A DNA stretch of 15,138 nucleotides, from contig DKGY01000057.1 in the NCBI GenBank assembly GCA_002453475.1, positions 1-15,138 of the forward strand, in the 5' to 3' direction. Origin of the DNA: Clostridium sp. UBA6758. Its GTDB lineage: Bacteria; Bacillota; Clostridia; Clostridiales; Clostridiaceae. The notes below the pieces were generated by a model. That model ran no database searches. It worked only from the letters and a program-made list of their open reading frames with translations, and was not told the origin of the DNA. Position 1 is the first letter of the stretch; the number at the start of each line of letters is the position of its first letter. The position numbers and the translations under genes are program-made. Positions 1 through 8,055 of the stretch are shown here, one piece after another.

Positions 1-50
1 ATCACTTTGATTAACCACAGAGAAAAAAACAAAGAAGGGAAGGAGATATA

Positions 51-1526
51 ATGAAAGAAAGAAAAATAATAGTAGAAACAGGGTTTAACTTAGAAAATAG
101 TTATGCCGGGCTTCCAAAAATATTTTTTAATATACAAAGCCCAAATCATGTACCTTTACCCAAATTGGTTGTGCTAAATTATCCACTAATAAAATCTTTA
201 GGATTAAATGCCGAGGCACTACAAAGTACTGATGGAGTAGATATACTTGCAGGAAACAAGATTCCAGAAGGTGCTGTACCTATTGCTCAAGCATACGCAG
301 GACATCAATTCGGGCATTTTACAATGTTAGGTGATGGGAGAGCTGTACTCATAGGGGAACACATTACTCCACTAGGTGAGAGATTTGATATTCAGCTTAA
401 GGGTTCAGGTAGAACTCCATATTCACGAGGAGGAGATGGGAAAGCATCACTAGGTCCAATGCTAAGAGAGTACATTATAAGTGAAGCAATGAATGCACTG
501 GGTATTGCTACCACCCGTAGTCTAGCTGTGGTTACAACAGGTGAATCGATAATAAGGGAAACAGAGCTACCTGGTGCAATATTAACTCGTGTAGCTGCTA
601 GTCATATACGTGTTGGTACATTTCAATACGCATTAAAGTGGGGTACAGTTGAAGAGCTTAAAGCTTTGGCTGATTATACTTTGCAAAGACATTTTCAAGA
701 AGTAAAGGATAAAGAAAATCCATATCTTTTCTTGCTTCAGGAAGTAATCAAGAAGCAGGCTGAGCTTATTGCAAAATGGCAACTAGTTGGATTTATTCAT
801 GGGGTAATGAACACTGATAATATGACAATTAGTGGTGAAACCATTGATTATGGTCCTTGTGCCTTCATGGATGTCTATAATCCTTCCACTGTATTTAGTT
901 CTATTGATATTCATGGTAGATATGCTTATGGTAATCAACCTAATATTGCTGCATGGAATCTTGCAAGATTTGCTGAGACTCTATTACCATTATTACATTC
1001 TGATGAAAATGAGGCTCTCAAGCTAGCGCAGAATGAGATTTCAAACTTTACTAATTTGTATAAGTACAATTGGCTTTCTGGAATGAGGGCAAAACTTGGG
1101 ATATTTAACGAAGAGTTAGAAGATGAATATCTAATTGAAGATCTTCTAAGTATGATGCAGAAGTACGGTGCAGACTATACAAACACTTTCTGTGCATTAA
1201 CTAGTGACAAGATAGAGGATACTGTACTGTTTGGTAAAGAGGAATTTGATAAGTGGTATAAGCTATGGCAGGAGAGACTAACAAGACAAGAGGAATCAAA
1301 AATTTCCTCGAAGGAGCTTATGGAAAAGAGTAATCCAGCAGTAATCCCTCGTAACCATAGGGTAGAAGAAGCGCTAGAAGTAGCAGTAAAACAAGGAGAC
1401 TATAGTGTCATGGAGCGACTTTTAGATGCTCTTTCAAGACCTTATGATTACTCTAGAGAACGGGATTATTATTCTACATTGCCGGAACCATCAACCTGTC
1501 CATACCGAACCTATTGTGGAACTTAA
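51..1526 (+). CDS. selO: SelO family protein adenylyltransferase (YdiU/UPF0061)
   Basis: Pseudokinase-fold enzyme that transfers AMP from ATP to Ser/Thr/Tyr of target proteins; family members act in redox homeostasis. The 491-residue product has the near-invariant family blocks: YAGHQFG (82-88), GDGRA (94-98), [15 protein letters not shown] (116-130), then HGVMNTDNM (250-258) and DYGP (266-269). By alignment from memory with the characterised Pseudomonas enzyme, D256 is the catalytic base, N257 and D266 bind metal and K117 contacts the nucleotide. Length matches the usual 480-500 residues. The C-terminus ends in CGT with C489, the position held by selenocysteine in some eukaryotic homologues, and a second cysteine at 483; a redox role for this pair is inferred. 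The ATG is preceded by an excellent GGAGG site. The gene stands alone, with a terminator 9 bases after the stop. The upstream promoter lies outside or at the window edge. Confidence 0.96.
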   Translation: MKERKIIVETGFNLENSYAGLPKIFFNIQSPNHVPLPKLVVLNYPLIKSLGLNAEALQSTDGVDILAGNKIPEGAVPIAQAYAGHQFGHFTMLGDGRAVLIGEHITPLGERFDIQLKGSGRTPYSRGGDGKASLGPMLREYIISEAMNALGIATTRSLAVVTTGESIIRETELPGAILTRVAASHIRVGTFQYALKWGTVEELKALADYTLQRHFQEVKDKENPYLFLLQEVIKKQAELIAKWQLVGFIHGVMNTDNMTISGETIDYGPCAFMDVYNPSTVFSSIDIHGRYAYGNQPNIAAWNLARFAETLLPLLHSDENEALKLAQNEISNFTNLYKYNWLSGMRAKLGIFNEELEDEYLIEDLLSMMQKYGADYTNTFCALTSDKIEDTVLFGKEEFDKWYKLWQERLTRQEESKISSKELMEKSNPAVIPRNHRVEEALEVAVKQGDYSVMERLLDALSRPYDYSRERDYYSTLPEPSTCPYRTYCGT

Positions 1527-1535
1527 TAGAAAAGC

Positions 1536-1573
1536 AGCTAGTAAAATGCATTAAATTTTACTAGCTATTTTTA
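1536..1573 (+). terminator. intrinsic terminator of selO
   Basis: Perfect 12-bp stem, AGCTAGTAAAAT (1536-1547) with its complement at 1555-1566, 7-base loop, followed by ATTTTTATT. The T-run ends directly at the -35 box of the next promoter, so the two transcription units are tightly abutted. Confidence 0.9.
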
Positions 1574-1604
1574 TTGACTTTAACCCTAGACGAAAGTTTA
1601 GAAT
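1574..1604 (+). promoter_or_regulatory. MerR-type promoter with 19-bp spacer
   Basis: TTGACT (1574-1579) and TAGAAT (1599-1604) are separated by 19 bp rather than 17. Overlong spacers are the hallmark of promoters activated by MerR-family regulators, which untwist the DNA. An imperfect dyad lies within and beside the spacer: ACTTT (1577-1581) and AAAGT (1593-1597). The next gene downstream encodes a MerR-domain protein, so autoregulation is the natural reading (inference). A further inverted repeat, TTAATAA/TTATTAA (1609-1615 and 1621-1627), sits just before the ribosome binding site. Confidence 0.6.
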
Positions 1605-1639
1605 GATATTAATAAGAATATTATTAAGGGGATGAAAGC

Positions 1640-2689
1640 ATGGGAAGTAAATATACTATCAGCGAAGTAAGTAAAATGTTAAATATAACTACTAATAAAA
1701 TTAGATTTTATGAGAAAAAGGGTTTATTAAAGCCTGTAAGAGAAGAAGATAATGAATATAGAAAATTTAATGAACAAGATATAATTAGATTACAGTCTAT
1801 ACTACTATATAGATCAATAGGATTAACTATTAGTGATATTAAAAATATATTAGATAATAATGAAAAGGAAAATTGTTTAGCACATTTTAATAATCAGTGG
1901 CAATTGGTTAATGATGAAATCCATAGGCTTAATGGCATAAGAAAATCCTTAGAAGATGTGATAGATAAGCTTTATGAAGAAACAACAGGATATGAAATAG
2001 ACAATGAAATATTAGATATAATAAATAATAGCAATAAATTAAGTTGCATTAGAAACAATTGGAAAGATAAATGGGATTTTAATGATTGGGCAAAAACATA
2101 TGATAATGATGTTATGGAAGATAAAGGCCAATTAAAAATATATAAGAATTATAATTTAATATTGCAAAGTATATATGATTTAGTCAATAATGCTAAATTA
2201 AAAAACCCAATAATATTAGAAATAGGAGTAGGCACAGGTAATTTAGCAAGTAAGTTTTTAAATAACAATTGTGATATAATTGGAATAGATCAATCTAGAG
2301 AAATGTTATTAGTTGCAAAACAAAAATACCCGAACTTAAAAGTTCGATTAGGTGAATTTTTGAAAATACCATATGATAATAAATACTTTGATATTATTAT
2401 TTCAACATATGCATTTCATCATTTAAATGAAAGTGAAAAAGCTATAGCAATAGAAGAAATGATAAGAGTAGTAAAAGATGATGGAATAATAGTTATTGGA
2501 GATTTAATGTTTAAAAGTAAGGCTGATGAAAAAGATATTTTTAATGAATTATCTAAAGAACAAGTAGAAGAAATAGAGGACGAGTATTATTCACATATTG
2601 ATTTTTTAGAAAATGAATTTAAAAAATATAATAAAAAGTTAGAGTATAGAAAAATAGATGAACTTAATTATATAATAAAAGTGAACTAG
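1640..2689 (+). CDS. MerR-family regulator fused to a YrrT-like SAM methyltransferase
   Basis: A 349-residue two-domain protein. Residues 5-73 are a MerR DNA-binding domain: a winged helix starting YTISEVSKMLNIT, then IRFYEKKGLL and the RLQSILLYRSIGLTISDI segment. Residues 80-113 form the helical linker that in MerR proteins makes the dimer coiled coil. Instead of a small effector domain, residues about 147-290 form a class I methyltransferase: DWAKTYD (149-155), SAM-binding motif I LEIGVGTG (193-200), an acidic residue after strand 2 (GIDQS, 215-219) and YAFHHL (257-262). The DWAxTYD, LExGxGTGNL and SxYAFHHL blocks resemble Bacillus YrrT, a putative methyltransferase near methionine-salvage genes. 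The substrate is unknown. The domain may act as SAM sensor, enzyme or both (inference). ATG follows AAGGGG with good spacing. It is the first gene of a unit with the NUDIX gene 36 bases downstream. Confidence 0.88.
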   Translation: MGSKYTISEVSKMLNITTNKIRFYEKKGLLKPVREEDNEYRKFNEQDIIRLQSILLYRSIGLTISDIKNILDNNEKENCLAHFNNQWQLVNDEIHRLNGIRKSLEDVIDKLYEETTGYEIDNEILDIINNSNKLSCIRNNWKDKWDFNDWAKTYDNDVMEDKGQLKIYKNYNLILQSIYDLVNNAKLKNPIILEIGVGTGNLASKFLNNNCDIIGIDQSREMLLVAKQKYPNLKVRLGEFLKIPYDNKYFDIIISTYAFHHLNESEKAIAIEEMIRVVKDDGIIVIGDLMFKSKADEKDIFNELSKEQVEEIEDEYYSHIDFLENEFKKYNKKLEYRKIDELNYIIKVN

Positions 2690-2725
2690 TATTTACAAGA
2701 AAGCATAATAAAAGAGGGTGAACAT

Positions 2726-3109
2726 ATGAAGACAATAGAAGTAGTAGCAGCAGTAATAAAACATGATGATAGAATATTTATTACACGTAGAGGATATGGT
2801 GATTTTGTTGATATGTGGGAATTTCCTGGAGGGAAAATAGAAATTGGTGAATCTAAAGAAGAAGCACTTATCCGAGAGATAAAGGAAGAATTAGAATTGG
2901 ATATAAATATATCAGATTTTTTAACCACAGTAGAGTATGATTATCCTAGTTTTCATCTTATTATGCATTGTTTTATTTGCCAAATTTCTGGTGGGAAATT
3001 AAATCTAAATGCTCATAATGATGCTAAGTGGATTACTTTTGATGAGTTAGATGGTGAAAAGTGGATTCCAGCGGATGTTTTAGTTATTGATGCTTTGAAG
3101 AATATGTAA
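2726..3109 (+). CDS. NUDIX hydrolase, MutT/8-oxo-dGTP diphosphatase-like
   Basis: Hydrolyses nucleoside diphosphates linked to another moiety; by similarity a MutT-like enzyme that removes oxidised dNTPs or related pyrimidine triphosphates. The 127-residue length is that of a single NUDIX domain. The NUDIX box starts at G36 (GKIEIGE) and continues through RE (50-51) and EE (54-55), so the metal-binding glutamates are present. The usual glycine near the end of the box is glutamate (E57), a substitution I regard as tolerated in this subgroup. WEFPGG (31-36) precedes the box as in MutT and NudG. ATG follows AGAGGGTG. The gene sits 36 bases after the MerR-methyltransferase fusion with no terminator between, so co-transcription is likely. 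Exact substrate cannot be read from sequence. Confidence 0.92.
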   Translation: MKTIEVVAAVIKHDDRIFITRRGYGDFVDMWEFPGGKIEIGESKEEALIREIKEELELDINISDFLTTVEYDYPSFHLIMHCFICQISGGKLNLNAHNDAKWITFDELDGEKWIPADVLVIDALKNM

Positions 3110-3111
3110 TG

Positions 3112-3154
3112 AAAGGGACTCAGCAAATTAAATTACTTTGCTAAGTCCTTTTAC
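3112..3154 (+). terminator. intrinsic terminator after NUDIX gene
   Basis: Long stem: AAAGGGACTCAGCAAA (3112-3127) pairs with 3137-3152 with one C.A mismatch and one G-U pair, 9-base loop, followed by a T-rich tail. It begins 3 bases after the NUDIX stop and ends the MerR-fusion/NUDIX unit. Confidence 0.82.
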
Positions 3155-3203
3155 TTTATGAAGTAATGTATTCATAGATATCTTCTCTTACAGGTGTAAT
3201 CAA

Positions 3204-3386
3204 TTGATATTTAATCTATTTACTAATCCAGTTTCACTAGCTTTAATAATCTCATCTTTAATTACATTTTTATTACTTGTATCAATGGTTTTAAAGTTAA
3301 TATTTGCTGTTGTATTATCTATGTCTGTTTTAGGTATAGTACTCATATTTACCTCACATTTAATATATATTTTAGTTAAAGTGTAA
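3204..3386 (+). CDS. possible small two-helix membrane protein
   Basis: A 60-codon frame with TTG start, preceded by AGGTG at 7 bases spacing. The product is almost wholly hydrophobic, with two predicted membrane helices at about residues 9-32 and 35-57 and almost no charged residues. No family is recognised. It lies between the terminator of the NUDIX unit and the promoter of the radical SAM unit, with no gene opposite that could cast a shadow. Against it: a TTG start, only moderate ribosome binding site, no clear promoter, and AT-rich DNA easily yields hydrophobic frames. Confidence 0.35.
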   Translation: MIFNLFTNPVSLALIISSLITFLLLVSMVLKLIFAVVLSMSVLGIVLIFTSHLIYILVKV

Positions 3387-3445
3387 ATAATTCATTAATC
3401 CTTATATTATAACATAAGTATATGATTATAGATTTTGCTATACAA

Positions 3446-3454
3446 TGATATAAT
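3446..3454 (+). promoter_or_regulatory. extended -10 promoter of the radical SAM unit
   Basis: TGATATAAT is a consensus extended -10 (TGn plus TATAAT). The -35 candidate TTATAG (3426-3431, 17-bp spacer) is weak, which is common for extended -10 promoters. Transcription would start near 3461, leaving a leader of about 115 bases before the ATG at 3576. Confidence 0.5.
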
Positions 3455-3575
3455 GTATTTAAATAAAATTTCTGATAACAAAAGTGGGCGTGTATTATGG
3501 ATATTAGAGAATATTTGTTGTTTATTCAAAGTTAAGATAAAACTAATAAATAATTTATAGGGAGATGGCATTAAA

Positions 3576-4664
3576 ATGGGTACAGAGTTTAGTTTAGTTA
3601 ACTATTTAAATGAAGGAGTGGAAAACATTGTGAAGGGTGCAATGAAGGCCTCTTTCAAAAATCCCAAAGAGGCAAAATTCATTATGAAATATATTTTGGA
3701 AAGCAAAAAAGCTGCTAAAAAAAGAAAAACTTTTGAAGATAAAGGACAACATATTCCTCCTTTCCTAATCTCAAGCATCACTAGTAGCTGTAATCTCTTT
3801 TGTAAAGGGTGTTATGCTAGAGCAAATAATTCCTGTAGCGAAAAGTCAAATAAAGAACAAATGACTAGTGATCAATGGGAAGATATATTTAAACAGGGGA
3901 AAGAACTTGGAATTTCTTTTATATTACTAGCTGGTGGAGAACCTTTAATGAGAAAAGATGTTATAGAAAAAGCTTCTCAAATTAAAGAAATTATTTTTCC
4001 TATATTCACAAATGGGACTATCCTTGATGAAGAATATATTAAGCTTTTCGATGCTAATAGAAACCTTGTACCTGTGATTAGTATTGAAGGCGATAAGAGT
4101 AAAACTAATGCTAGACGTGGTAAAGGAACCTATGAACTTCTCATAAATAGAATGGATTCACTTAAGGCTAAAGGAATATTGTATGGAGCTTCTATTACTA
4201 TTACAACGGAAAATATATATAACGTAACAAGCAAAGACTTTATATCAGAATTATATAACAGAGGTTGCAAGTTAGTAATTTTTGTGGAATATGTACCAGT
4301 AGATGCCTCAACTAAAGCTTTAGCACCAACAGATAAGGAACGTAGTTATCTTGAAAATGAACAAGCTCACCTTCGAAAATTCTATGAAGATATGATTTTT
4401 ATTTCTTTTCCAGGAGATGAAAAGCATTCTGGTGGATGTCTTGCTGCTGGCAGAGGTTTCTTCCACATTAACACAAATGGAGGGGTAGAACCATGTCCAT
4501 TTTCACCTTTTTCTGATACAAATCTGAAAAATTCTAGCTTGTTAGATGCATTACAATCGCCTTTATTTAAAAAATTAAGTGCAGCAGAAATGCTCGTTGG
4601 TGAACATAAGGGTGGCTGTGTACTATTTGAAAAAGAAGAAGAGGTAAAAAAACTTTTACTATGA
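3576..4664 (+). CDS. radical SAM protein with SPASM-like C-terminal cysteines
   Basis: Uses a 4Fe-4S cluster and S-adenosylmethionine to start radical chemistry. The cluster motif CNLFCKGC gives C72, C76 and C79 in the CX3CX2C spacing. GGEP (120-123), the SAM-binding motif, and the strand FPIFTNGT (141-148) support a TIM-barrel radical SAM core over about residues 62-240. After it, GGC (C288), a stretch ending PCPFSPF (C307) and GGC (C348) resemble a reduced SPASM/twitch region binding an auxiliary cluster; only three cysteines are obvious, so cluster type is uncertain. An N-terminal helix-rich 60 residues precede the barrel. The substrate is unknown: relatives mature peptides, modify sulfatases or serve cofactor pathways. 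ATG follows AGGGAG. It is the first of three closely spaced genes; a NUDIX gene follows after 35 bases. Confidence 0.9.
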   Translation: MGTEFSLVNYLNEGVENIVKGAMKASFKNPKEAKFIMKYILESKKAAKKRKTFEDKGQHIPPFLISSITSSCNLFCKGCYARANNSCSEKSNKEQMTSDQWEDIFKQGKELGISFILLAGGEPLMRKDVIEKASQIKEIIFPIFTNGTILDEEYIKLFDANRNLVPVISIEGDKSKTNARRGKGTYELLINRMDSLKAKGILYGASITITTENIYNVTSKDFISELYNRGCKLVIFVEYVPVDASTKALAPTDKERSYLENEQAHLRKFYEDMIFISFPGDEKHSGGCLAAGRGFFHINTNGGVEPCPFSPFSDTNLKNSSLLDALQSPLFKKLSAAEMLVGEHKGGCVLFEKEEEVKKLLL

Positions 4665-4699
4665 AATGTTAAGTATAATTGTAGGTAAGAGGTGATCAT

Positions 4700-5161
4700 A
4701 TGGAAAATGTAGAACTAACAAATATGGTTATGGTAATGGATAAAGTAAGTAATAAAGTTCTTGTCCAGAATCGAATTAAAGGAAGTTGGACTGGAATAGC
4801 TTTTCCAGGTGGACATGTAGAAAAAGGGGAGTCTATAGTAGATTCTGCTATTAGAGAAGTTAAGGAAGAAACTGGTTTAAAAATAAGTAATTTAGAAATC
4901 TGTGGTGTTAAGGATTGGTATAGCCAAAAGGATAACAAAAGATATTTAGTTTTTCTTTTTAAAACACATTCATATAAGGGAGATTTAATAGAAAATGGCG
5001 AAGAAGGAGATGTTTTTTGGTATGATATAAATAAGCTTCAATTATTAGATCTTGCCCATGGATTTGACAAGATGGTTAAAGTAATGTTAGAGAACAAGCT
5101 TAATGAGTATTTTATTACAGAAAATCAACAAAAATCTGGTTGGAATCATATAATAAAATAA
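4700..5161 (+). CDS. NUDIX hydrolase, 8-oxo-dGTP diphosphatase-like
   Basis: A 153-residue NUDIX protein with a textbook box: G38, E44, RE (52-53), EE (56-57) and G59, preceded by AFPGG (34-38). The metal-binding glutamates are therefore intact. N-terminal TNMVMVMDKVSNKVLVQNR resembles the MutT/MutX group that sanitises oxidised purine nucleotides. A lysine-rich C-terminal tail of about 25 residues extends past the domain. The ATG follows a strong AAGAGGTGATC site. It lies 35 bases after the radical SAM gene and 25 before the C39-like gene with no terminator, so all three are probably on one message. It differs clearly from the NUDIX gene at 2726 and is not a recent duplicate. Confidence 0.92.
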   Translation: MENVELTNMVMVMDKVSNKVLVQNRIKGSWTGIAFPGGHVEKGESIVDSAIREVKEETGLKISNLEICGVKDWYSQKDNKRYLVFLFKTHSYKGDLIENGEEGDVFWYDINKLQLLDLAHGFDKMVKVMLENKLNEYFITENQQKSGWNHIIK

Positions 5162-5186
5162 ATTAAGTACATAGAGGAGACTTACA

Positions 5187-6113
5187 ATGAGTATAAAAAC
5201 AAATGCGAAAAAATCAAATGTGAAAAAGAAATATAGAAAGAAAAAAATTAATAAAAAAGTAAGGCGTTTAATATCAGTAATAGTCATATTATTCATAGTA
5301 TATACAGGATGTGGAAAAATCAAAGAAATATTTGATAAATCAAGTATAAATGATAATGAAAAAGAATTACAAGAAAATACACACATAGATAAAATACCAG
5401 ATGAAGTAATAAATTCAAATGATTTAACTGTACAAAATCTATTGAAGATGTCAAAAGATTACCCTGAGATTGGTACTATTCTAAGTAATTTAAGTTTGTA
5501 TCCAAAAGAACTTTTGGAGCTAGCATCACGAAAAGCAGAAACAATAGATTTTGTTGCTGATTACCCTAACTATAATTCAGATTCAAATAAGCAAATATTT
5601 ATAAAACAAGATTATCAAAAAGGAAAAATTCCATTGTTTATGCAATGGGATAAAAGATGGGGATATGAAAAATACGGATCAAACTTTATTGCTATTAATG
5701 GCTGTGGGCCTACGGCTTTAGCTATGGTAGCAGTAGGTCTTACCGGTAATACAGATATTAATCCAAAAGTTGTAGCTGATTTTAGTAGTGAGAATGGGTA
5801 TTTAGTTGATGGGATAGGATCAAGTTGGACTCTTATGACTGAAGGCGCAAAACAATTTGGATTGAATGGCAGAGAATTACCTCTAACTAAGTCTGAGATC
5901 TTAAATACTTTAAAAAAAGGACAACCTATAATAGCAAGTATGGGACCAGGAACATTTACCACAGATGGCCATTTTATAGTATTAACAGGTGTTGATAGTA
6001 AAAATAATATAATAGTAAATGACTCCGATAGTATAAAAAGGAGTGAACAAACATGGGATATAAATGTGTTCATGGAAGAAACTGAAAATTTATGGACTTT
6101 CACAGCTGAATAA
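5187..6113 (+). CDS. membrane-anchored C39-like cysteine peptidase
   Basis: Probable extracytoplasmic papain-like protease of the C39_2 type. The 308-residue product opens with about 27 strongly basic residues, then one hydrophobic helix (28-41) that should anchor it with the rest outside the cell. The helix ends in YTGCG; this could be read as a lipobox, but the long basic start and Tyr at -3 favour an uncleaved anchor. The catalytic domain begins near 147: IPLFMQWDKRWG with Q153 (oxyanion-hole position), NGCGPTALAM with nucleophile C173, GHFIVLTG with H262, and VNDSDS with N278 or D279 as third residue. The region 60-140 has no recognised domain. Target is unknown; related proteins act on cell-surface peptides or wall. 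The ATG follows GAGGAG. Last gene of the three-gene unit, followed by a terminator. Confidence 0.88.
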   Translation: MSIKTNAKKSNVKKKYRKKKINKKVRRLISVIVILFIVYTGCGKIKEIFDKSSINDNEKELQENTHIDKIPDEVINSNDLTVQNLLKMSKDYPEIGTILSNLSLYPKELLELASRKAETIDFVADYPNYNSDSNKQIFIKQDYQKGKIPLFMQWDKRWGYEKYGSNFIAINGCGPTALAMVAVGLTGNTDINPKVVADFSSENGYLVDGIGSSWTLMTEGAKQFGLNGRELPLTKSEILNTLKKGQPIIASMGPGTFTTDGHFIVLTGVDSKNNIIVNDSDSIKRSEQTWDINVFMEETENLWTFTAE

Positions 6114-6194
6114 ATTATTTAGATTATATAATATAAATAAGTAAATTGGTGTACAACTATTAATTATGTAGAAAAGAATGGTGTATGAAGTAGA

Positions 6195-6235
6195 AATAAA
6201 GCCTTAAGTGTAAAACTTAAGACCTTATTTTTTCT
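6195..6235. terminator. bidirectional terminator between convergent genes
   Basis: Fifteen-base arms at 6195-6209 and 6215-6229 with core CTTAAGT/ACTTAAG and a 5-base loop. Read on + it is followed by a T-rich tail and ends the C39 unit, with two C.A mismatches. Read on - the same positions become G-U pairs, giving an unbroken stem just past the stop of the M28 gene, though with a weaker T-tract. Confidence 0.8.
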
Positions 6236-6236
6236 C

Positions 6237-7568
6237 TTATTTTGAGAATCTCTCTGGATTTTTACCAATTTCATTGCATAAAGATGTGATTACATTACAG
6301 GTATTGGACAAGTTTTCTTTATTGATTTTATCAACAGTATCCTTATCTGTATGATAATTATTAAATGGACCATATTCAAAATATGCCACTGGTATACCGG
6401 CTGTTTCAAAAGCTACATGGTCACTTCGATTACTTTCATCTCTTCTATTATCGTATTCGAAATTATTCATACAACTTACTGCTAAATCTGCAGTTAAAGA
6501 ATCCTTAGAGCCATCCATTGTGTAAACACATAAATTATCACCGATACCAACCATATCAGCATTTATCATTGCAATAGTATTTTGCAAGTCATCACTACTT
6601 AAAGATTGAACATAATAATTTGAACCGACTAAACCTATTTCTTCAGCACCAAATGCAATAAATTTAATATTGCAATCAAGTTTTTTCTTTGATAAGACCC
6701 TTGCAGCTTCCATTACAGTAGATATACCTGAAGCATTGTCATTGGCAGCAGGCGTATCTACACCATCATAGTGAGCTCCAACTACTATAGTTTCAGCATC
6801 TTTCTTTTTAGATTTTAATGTTGCAATAATATTTTTTGATTTACTATCTATACACTGACTATCAACCTTTATTGTGGCTTTAAGGCCTTTTTCTGAGGTT
6901 ATTATGGTTGAAGTAAGATATTCTGCATCAGCTTTAGATATTGCAACAGCTGGTATTTTTGTAGGTTCAACTAGAGTAGCTGATACAGGTTCTTCACTAT
7001 TAGGATCGAAAAATATAACGCCTATAGCACCCATTGCAGCAGCTCTTTCAGTTTTATTTCTAAACGTATCACCACCACGCTGAATAATTACAAGCTTATC
7101 CTTTACTTTAGCTTTTTCTAAATCACTTTGTGATCCCATATATCCATTAACAACTTCTGAAGCTAAGCCTTCTTTTGGAGTCTCTTTACTAAAGGTTAAG
7201 GTCTTAGATTCAACAACTTTACTTTCAGGTATATCAATTTTCACTTCTACATCATTACATTTAAATGCTTTTACAGGAAATTCTTGCTCATCAATAGTAA
7301 GGCCCATATCTTCAAACTGCTTAGAAATATATGCTGCTGCATCCTTTTCTCCATCAAACCCTGTTAGTCTAGCATCATCTTTTGCTGAAAGTTTTTCTAT
7401 TGTGCTATATATTCTATCTGATGAAATATCCTTTGAAAAGTCTGTGAATTTTATGCTAGTTATATCACTTAGGCTAGAGGACTTGTCTTTAACACCATTA
7501 CAACCCACAAGTGATGTTATAACAATTAAAGAACAACATATACTTATTATTTTTTTCGCACATTTCAA
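6237..7568 (-). CDS. M28-family zinc aminopeptidase lipoprotein with PA domain
   Basis: Surface-attached metallopeptidase likely releasing amino acids from extracellular peptides. The 443-residue product has a lipoprotein signal: basic start, hydrophobic stretch 7-20 and lipobox LVGC with C23 as the lipidated cysteine. A PA (protease-associated) domain spans about 135-240, including IIQRGGDTFRNKTERAAAMGA. The M28 domain starts near 244. Its two-metal ligands are visible: H266 and D268 (AHYDG), D277 (ANDNASG), E309-E310 (GAEE), D338 (NADMVG), H406 (YHTDKD), with a SDH triplet at 382-384. Nothing looks truncated. The start is TTG: on the - strand GGGAGG lies 8 bases upstream, while the ATG five bases inside is out of frame. 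Monocistronic and convergent with the C39 gene. No clear promoter was identified. Exact substrate specificity is not readable. Confidence 0.93.
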   Translation of the reverse strand: MKCAKKIISICCSLIVITSLVGCNGVKDKSSSLSDITSIKFTDFSKDISSDRIYSTIEKLSAKDDARLTGFDGEKDAAAYISKQFEDMGLTIDEQEFPVKAFKCNDVEVKIDIPESKVVESKTLTFSKETPKEGLASEVVNGYMGSQSDLEKAKVKDKLVIIQRGGDTFRNKTERAAAMGAIGVIFFDPNSEEPVSATLVEPTKIPAVAISKADAEYLTSTIITSEKGLKATIKVDSQCIDSKSKNIIATLKSKKKDAETIVVGAHYDGVDTPAANDNASGISTVMEAARVLSKKKLDCNIKFIAFGAEEIGLVGSNYYVQSLSSDDLQNTIAMINADMVGIGDNLCVYTMDGSKDSLTADLAVSCMNNFEYDNRRDESNRSDHVAFETAGIPVAYFEYGPFNNYHTDKDTVDKINKENLSNTCNVITSLCNEIGKNPERFSK

Positions 7569-7900
7569 AGTTAATCCCTCCCAAAAGGTATTAGTAAATA
7601 TAACTTTTATTTTAATTTTTAAATAGGTAAAATTTTAAGTAGTTCACTCCTTTCATTTACAACTAAATAATAATTATATAATATTTAGAGTAATTCAATT
7701 TATTTCCTTATGTAAAGTATATGAATATATTAACATTTAAATACATTTAGTTCTAGTGAAAAATTAAGCACACCAACACTTTTTATGGGGCTTCTTAAAA
7801 TAAACTAATCTAAAAAAATGTTGAGGATGCCCATATATTATTAACGCTCAGTCGTTTCGGAATATTGATTTACTAAAGTATTTATTCAAGGAAAAATCTA

Positions 7901-7939
7901 CAACACAACAACTCGTATACACTCAAACAAGTTGTGTTG
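7901..7939. repeat. inverted repeat CAACACAAC/GTTGTGTTG
   Basis: Perfect 9-bp arms (7901-7909 and 7931-7939) around a 21-base spacer. No T-run follows on either strand, so it is not an intrinsic terminator. Confidence 0.7.
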
Positions 7940-7989
7940 CTTTACGACTTTACCATTCATAAATACTAAGTGATAAAATATTCATGGAT

Positions 7990-8013
7990 GTTCTTCTAAT
8001 AAATTAGAAGAAC
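7990..8013. repeat. perfect palindrome with 11-bp arms
   Basis: GTTCTTCTAAT (7990-8000) and ATTAGAAGAAC (8003-8013) with only two bases between, a cruciform-type or hairpin sequence. It stops one base before the next palindrome. Confidence 0.85.
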
Positions 8014-8014
8014 T

Positions 8015-8055
8015 AAGTTCGAATAACTAAATCCAAGATTTAGTTATTCGAACTT
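8015..8055. repeat. perfect palindrome with 19-bp arms
   Basis: AAGTTCGAATAACTAAATC (8015-8033) and its exact complement (8037-8055) around a CAA loop. Nineteen uninterrupted pairs is far more than chance expects. No T-tract follows on either strand. The left edge also forms GAACT-A-AGTTC (8010-8020) with the end of the preceding palindrome, so the two structures could compete. Confidence 0.92.

Noticed and set aside
832..1026. 64-codon frame inside selO on the same strand.
   Set aside because: It lies wholly within a well-conserved coding region in another frame and its product is low-complexity hydrophobic.
3497..3535. Twelve-codon frame in the leader of the radical SAM gene, a possible leader or precursor peptide.
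   Set aside because: No convincing ribosome binding site and no peptide hallmark; such frames are common in any 115-base leader.
7827..7960. 44-codon open stretch in the gap before the AraC gene, possibly a transposase remnant.
   Set aside because: It follows a stop codon, has no start or binding site, and matches no transposase motif I recognise.
8037..8055. The 19-bp hairpin as an intrinsic terminator for either flanking gene.
   Set aside because: No T-tract follows on either strand, and both flanking genes point away from it.
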